From Stenotrophomonas sp. VV52 (GTDB lineage Bacteria > Pseudomonadota > Gammaproteobacteria > Xanthomonadales > Xanthomonadaceae), in contig NZ_PKQQ01000006.1 of assembly GCF_002893095.1 (NCBI RefSeq), forward strand, positions 124,001 through 188,000: DNA of 64,000 nucleotides, given 5' to 3'. Under the pieces are notes generated by a model that worked only from the letters and a program-made list of their open reading frames with translations, was not told the origin of the DNA and did not search any database. Below are positions 63,455 through 64,000 of this stretch, in pieces. The translations under genes were made by a program, and so were the position numbers. Positions within the stretch are counted from its first letter, which is position 1, and each line of letters starts with the position of its first letter.

Positions 63455-64000
63455 TCGGCCAGGTCCTGCGGCGAGATGTCGTCGATCAGTTTGCCGTGGT
63501 CCAGGATCAGCACGCGCTTGCGCATGGCGCGCAGCAGCGCCAGGTCGTGGCTGACCACCAGCACGCTGGTGCCGCGCGCGGGCAGTTCGGCAAACAGCGC
63601 CATGATTTCCGCAGCCAGGGTCGGGTCGAGATTGCCGGTGGGTTCGTCGGCAACCAGCAGCTTGGGTTCGCCGACGATTGCACGGGCGATGCCGACGCGC
63701 TGCTGCTCACCGGCCGAGAGCTGCGAAGGCAACGCCTTTTCGCGGTGGCCCAGGCCCATGCGTTCGAGCACCGAGCGCACCCGCTTGCCGATGTCGGCGC
63801 GCCGGGTACCGCGCAGGATCAGCGGCAGTGCGACGTTCTCGGCGATGCTGCGGTCCATCAACAGGCGATGGTCCTGGTAGACCGCGCCGACCGCACGGCG
63901 GTGGTGCGGGATGTCGCCGCCGCGCACCTTGAGCAGGTTGCGTTCGTCGAACACCACCGCGCCACGGCTGGGCCGCTCGTCGAGATGGATCAACTTGAGC
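63451..64000 (-). CDS. ftsE: cell-division ATP-binding protein FtsE, C-terminal part
   Basis: The gene runs off the right edge; about 183 codons are present. Visible motifs are the Q-loop region VGAVYQDHRLL, the ABC signature QLSAGEQQRVGIARAIV, Walker B LLVADEPTGNLDP and the switch His in VVSHDLALL. Walker A lies beyond the window. FtsE is the ATPase partner of FtsX. Confidence 0.95.
   Translation of the reverse strand, partial: LKLIHLDERPSRGAVVFDERNLLKVRGGDIPHHRRAVGAVYQDHRLLMDRSIAENVALPLILRGTRRADIGKRVRSVLERMGLGHREKALPSQLSAGEQQRVGIARAIVGEPKLLVADEPTGNLDPTLAAEIMALFAELPARGTSVLVVSHDLALLRAMRKRVLILDHGKLIDDISPQDLAE

Overview
The window looks like a chromosomal segment of a high-GC gammaproteobacterium of the Xanthomonadaceae, most likely Stenotrophomonas or a close relative. 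The evidence is the sequence character of the housekeeping genes (groES-groEL, accBC, fis, purHD, rpoH, ftsEX), frequent TTG starts, and short GTAG-ended palindromes that resemble the SMAG/REP elements described in the S. maltophilia group. The species call is inference. I see no rRNA, tRNA, CRISPR array, transposase or prophage.

Layout. 1-2.5 kb: the 5' end of a DAHP synthase gene with a structured leader, then groES-groEL with a degenerate CIRCE. 2.7-7.9 kb: a secreted endonuclease I-type nuclease, then cutA-dsbD-tlpA as an overlapping unit that supplies reductant and thioredoxin-like activity to the envelope. 7.9-13.1 kb: a UvrA-like ATPase without the UvrB-binding domain, translationally coupled to a chemoreceptor. 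13.3-19.9 kb: an oxidative-stress or redox neighbourhood with two paralogous NAD(P)-binding proteins, a bestrophin, an Ohr, a LysR regulator coupled to an 87-residue sigma region-4-like protein, an AhpD-like protein, a cupin and an ECF41-type sigma factor. A sequence identical in form to the ECF41 promoter (TGTCACA-N16-CGTC) precedes the small sigma-like gene.

19.9-24.1 kb: assorted genes (3-methyladenine glycosylase, LytM peptidase, DUF1254 lipoprotein, DJ-1/PfpI protein, receiver protein, ArsC). 24.1-31.7 kb: a catabolic or detoxification cluster of three exported alpha/beta hydrolases (two with an Asp nucleophile, epoxide-hydrolase-like), a membrane-anchored cytochrome P460 and an SDR. It is divergent from a two-PAS histidine kinase, a single-domain receiver and a FixJ-type regulator, with palindromic sites between. 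32-34.4 kb: aroQ-accB-accC. 34.4-38.1 kb: a poorly described three-gene group that includes a 710-residue protein with a degenerate ADP-ribosyltransferase-like C-terminus and a REP element inside its coding sequence. 38.2-44.3 kb: prmA, a DUF3426 protein, fis, purH, purD and rpoH; rpoH is preceded by a perfect CIRCE-geometry inverted repeat.

44.6-60.2 kb: a probable surface system of a beta-barrel outer-membrane protein, a 3277-residue repeat protein whose central repeats have an exact 567-bp period and paired cysteines, and an upstream DUF11 protein that ends in a frameshifted half-domain. The missing half of that domain sits at the mature N-terminus of the giant protein. 60.6-64 kb: an XRE regulator, ung, a double-receiver protein, ftsX and the 3' part of ftsE.
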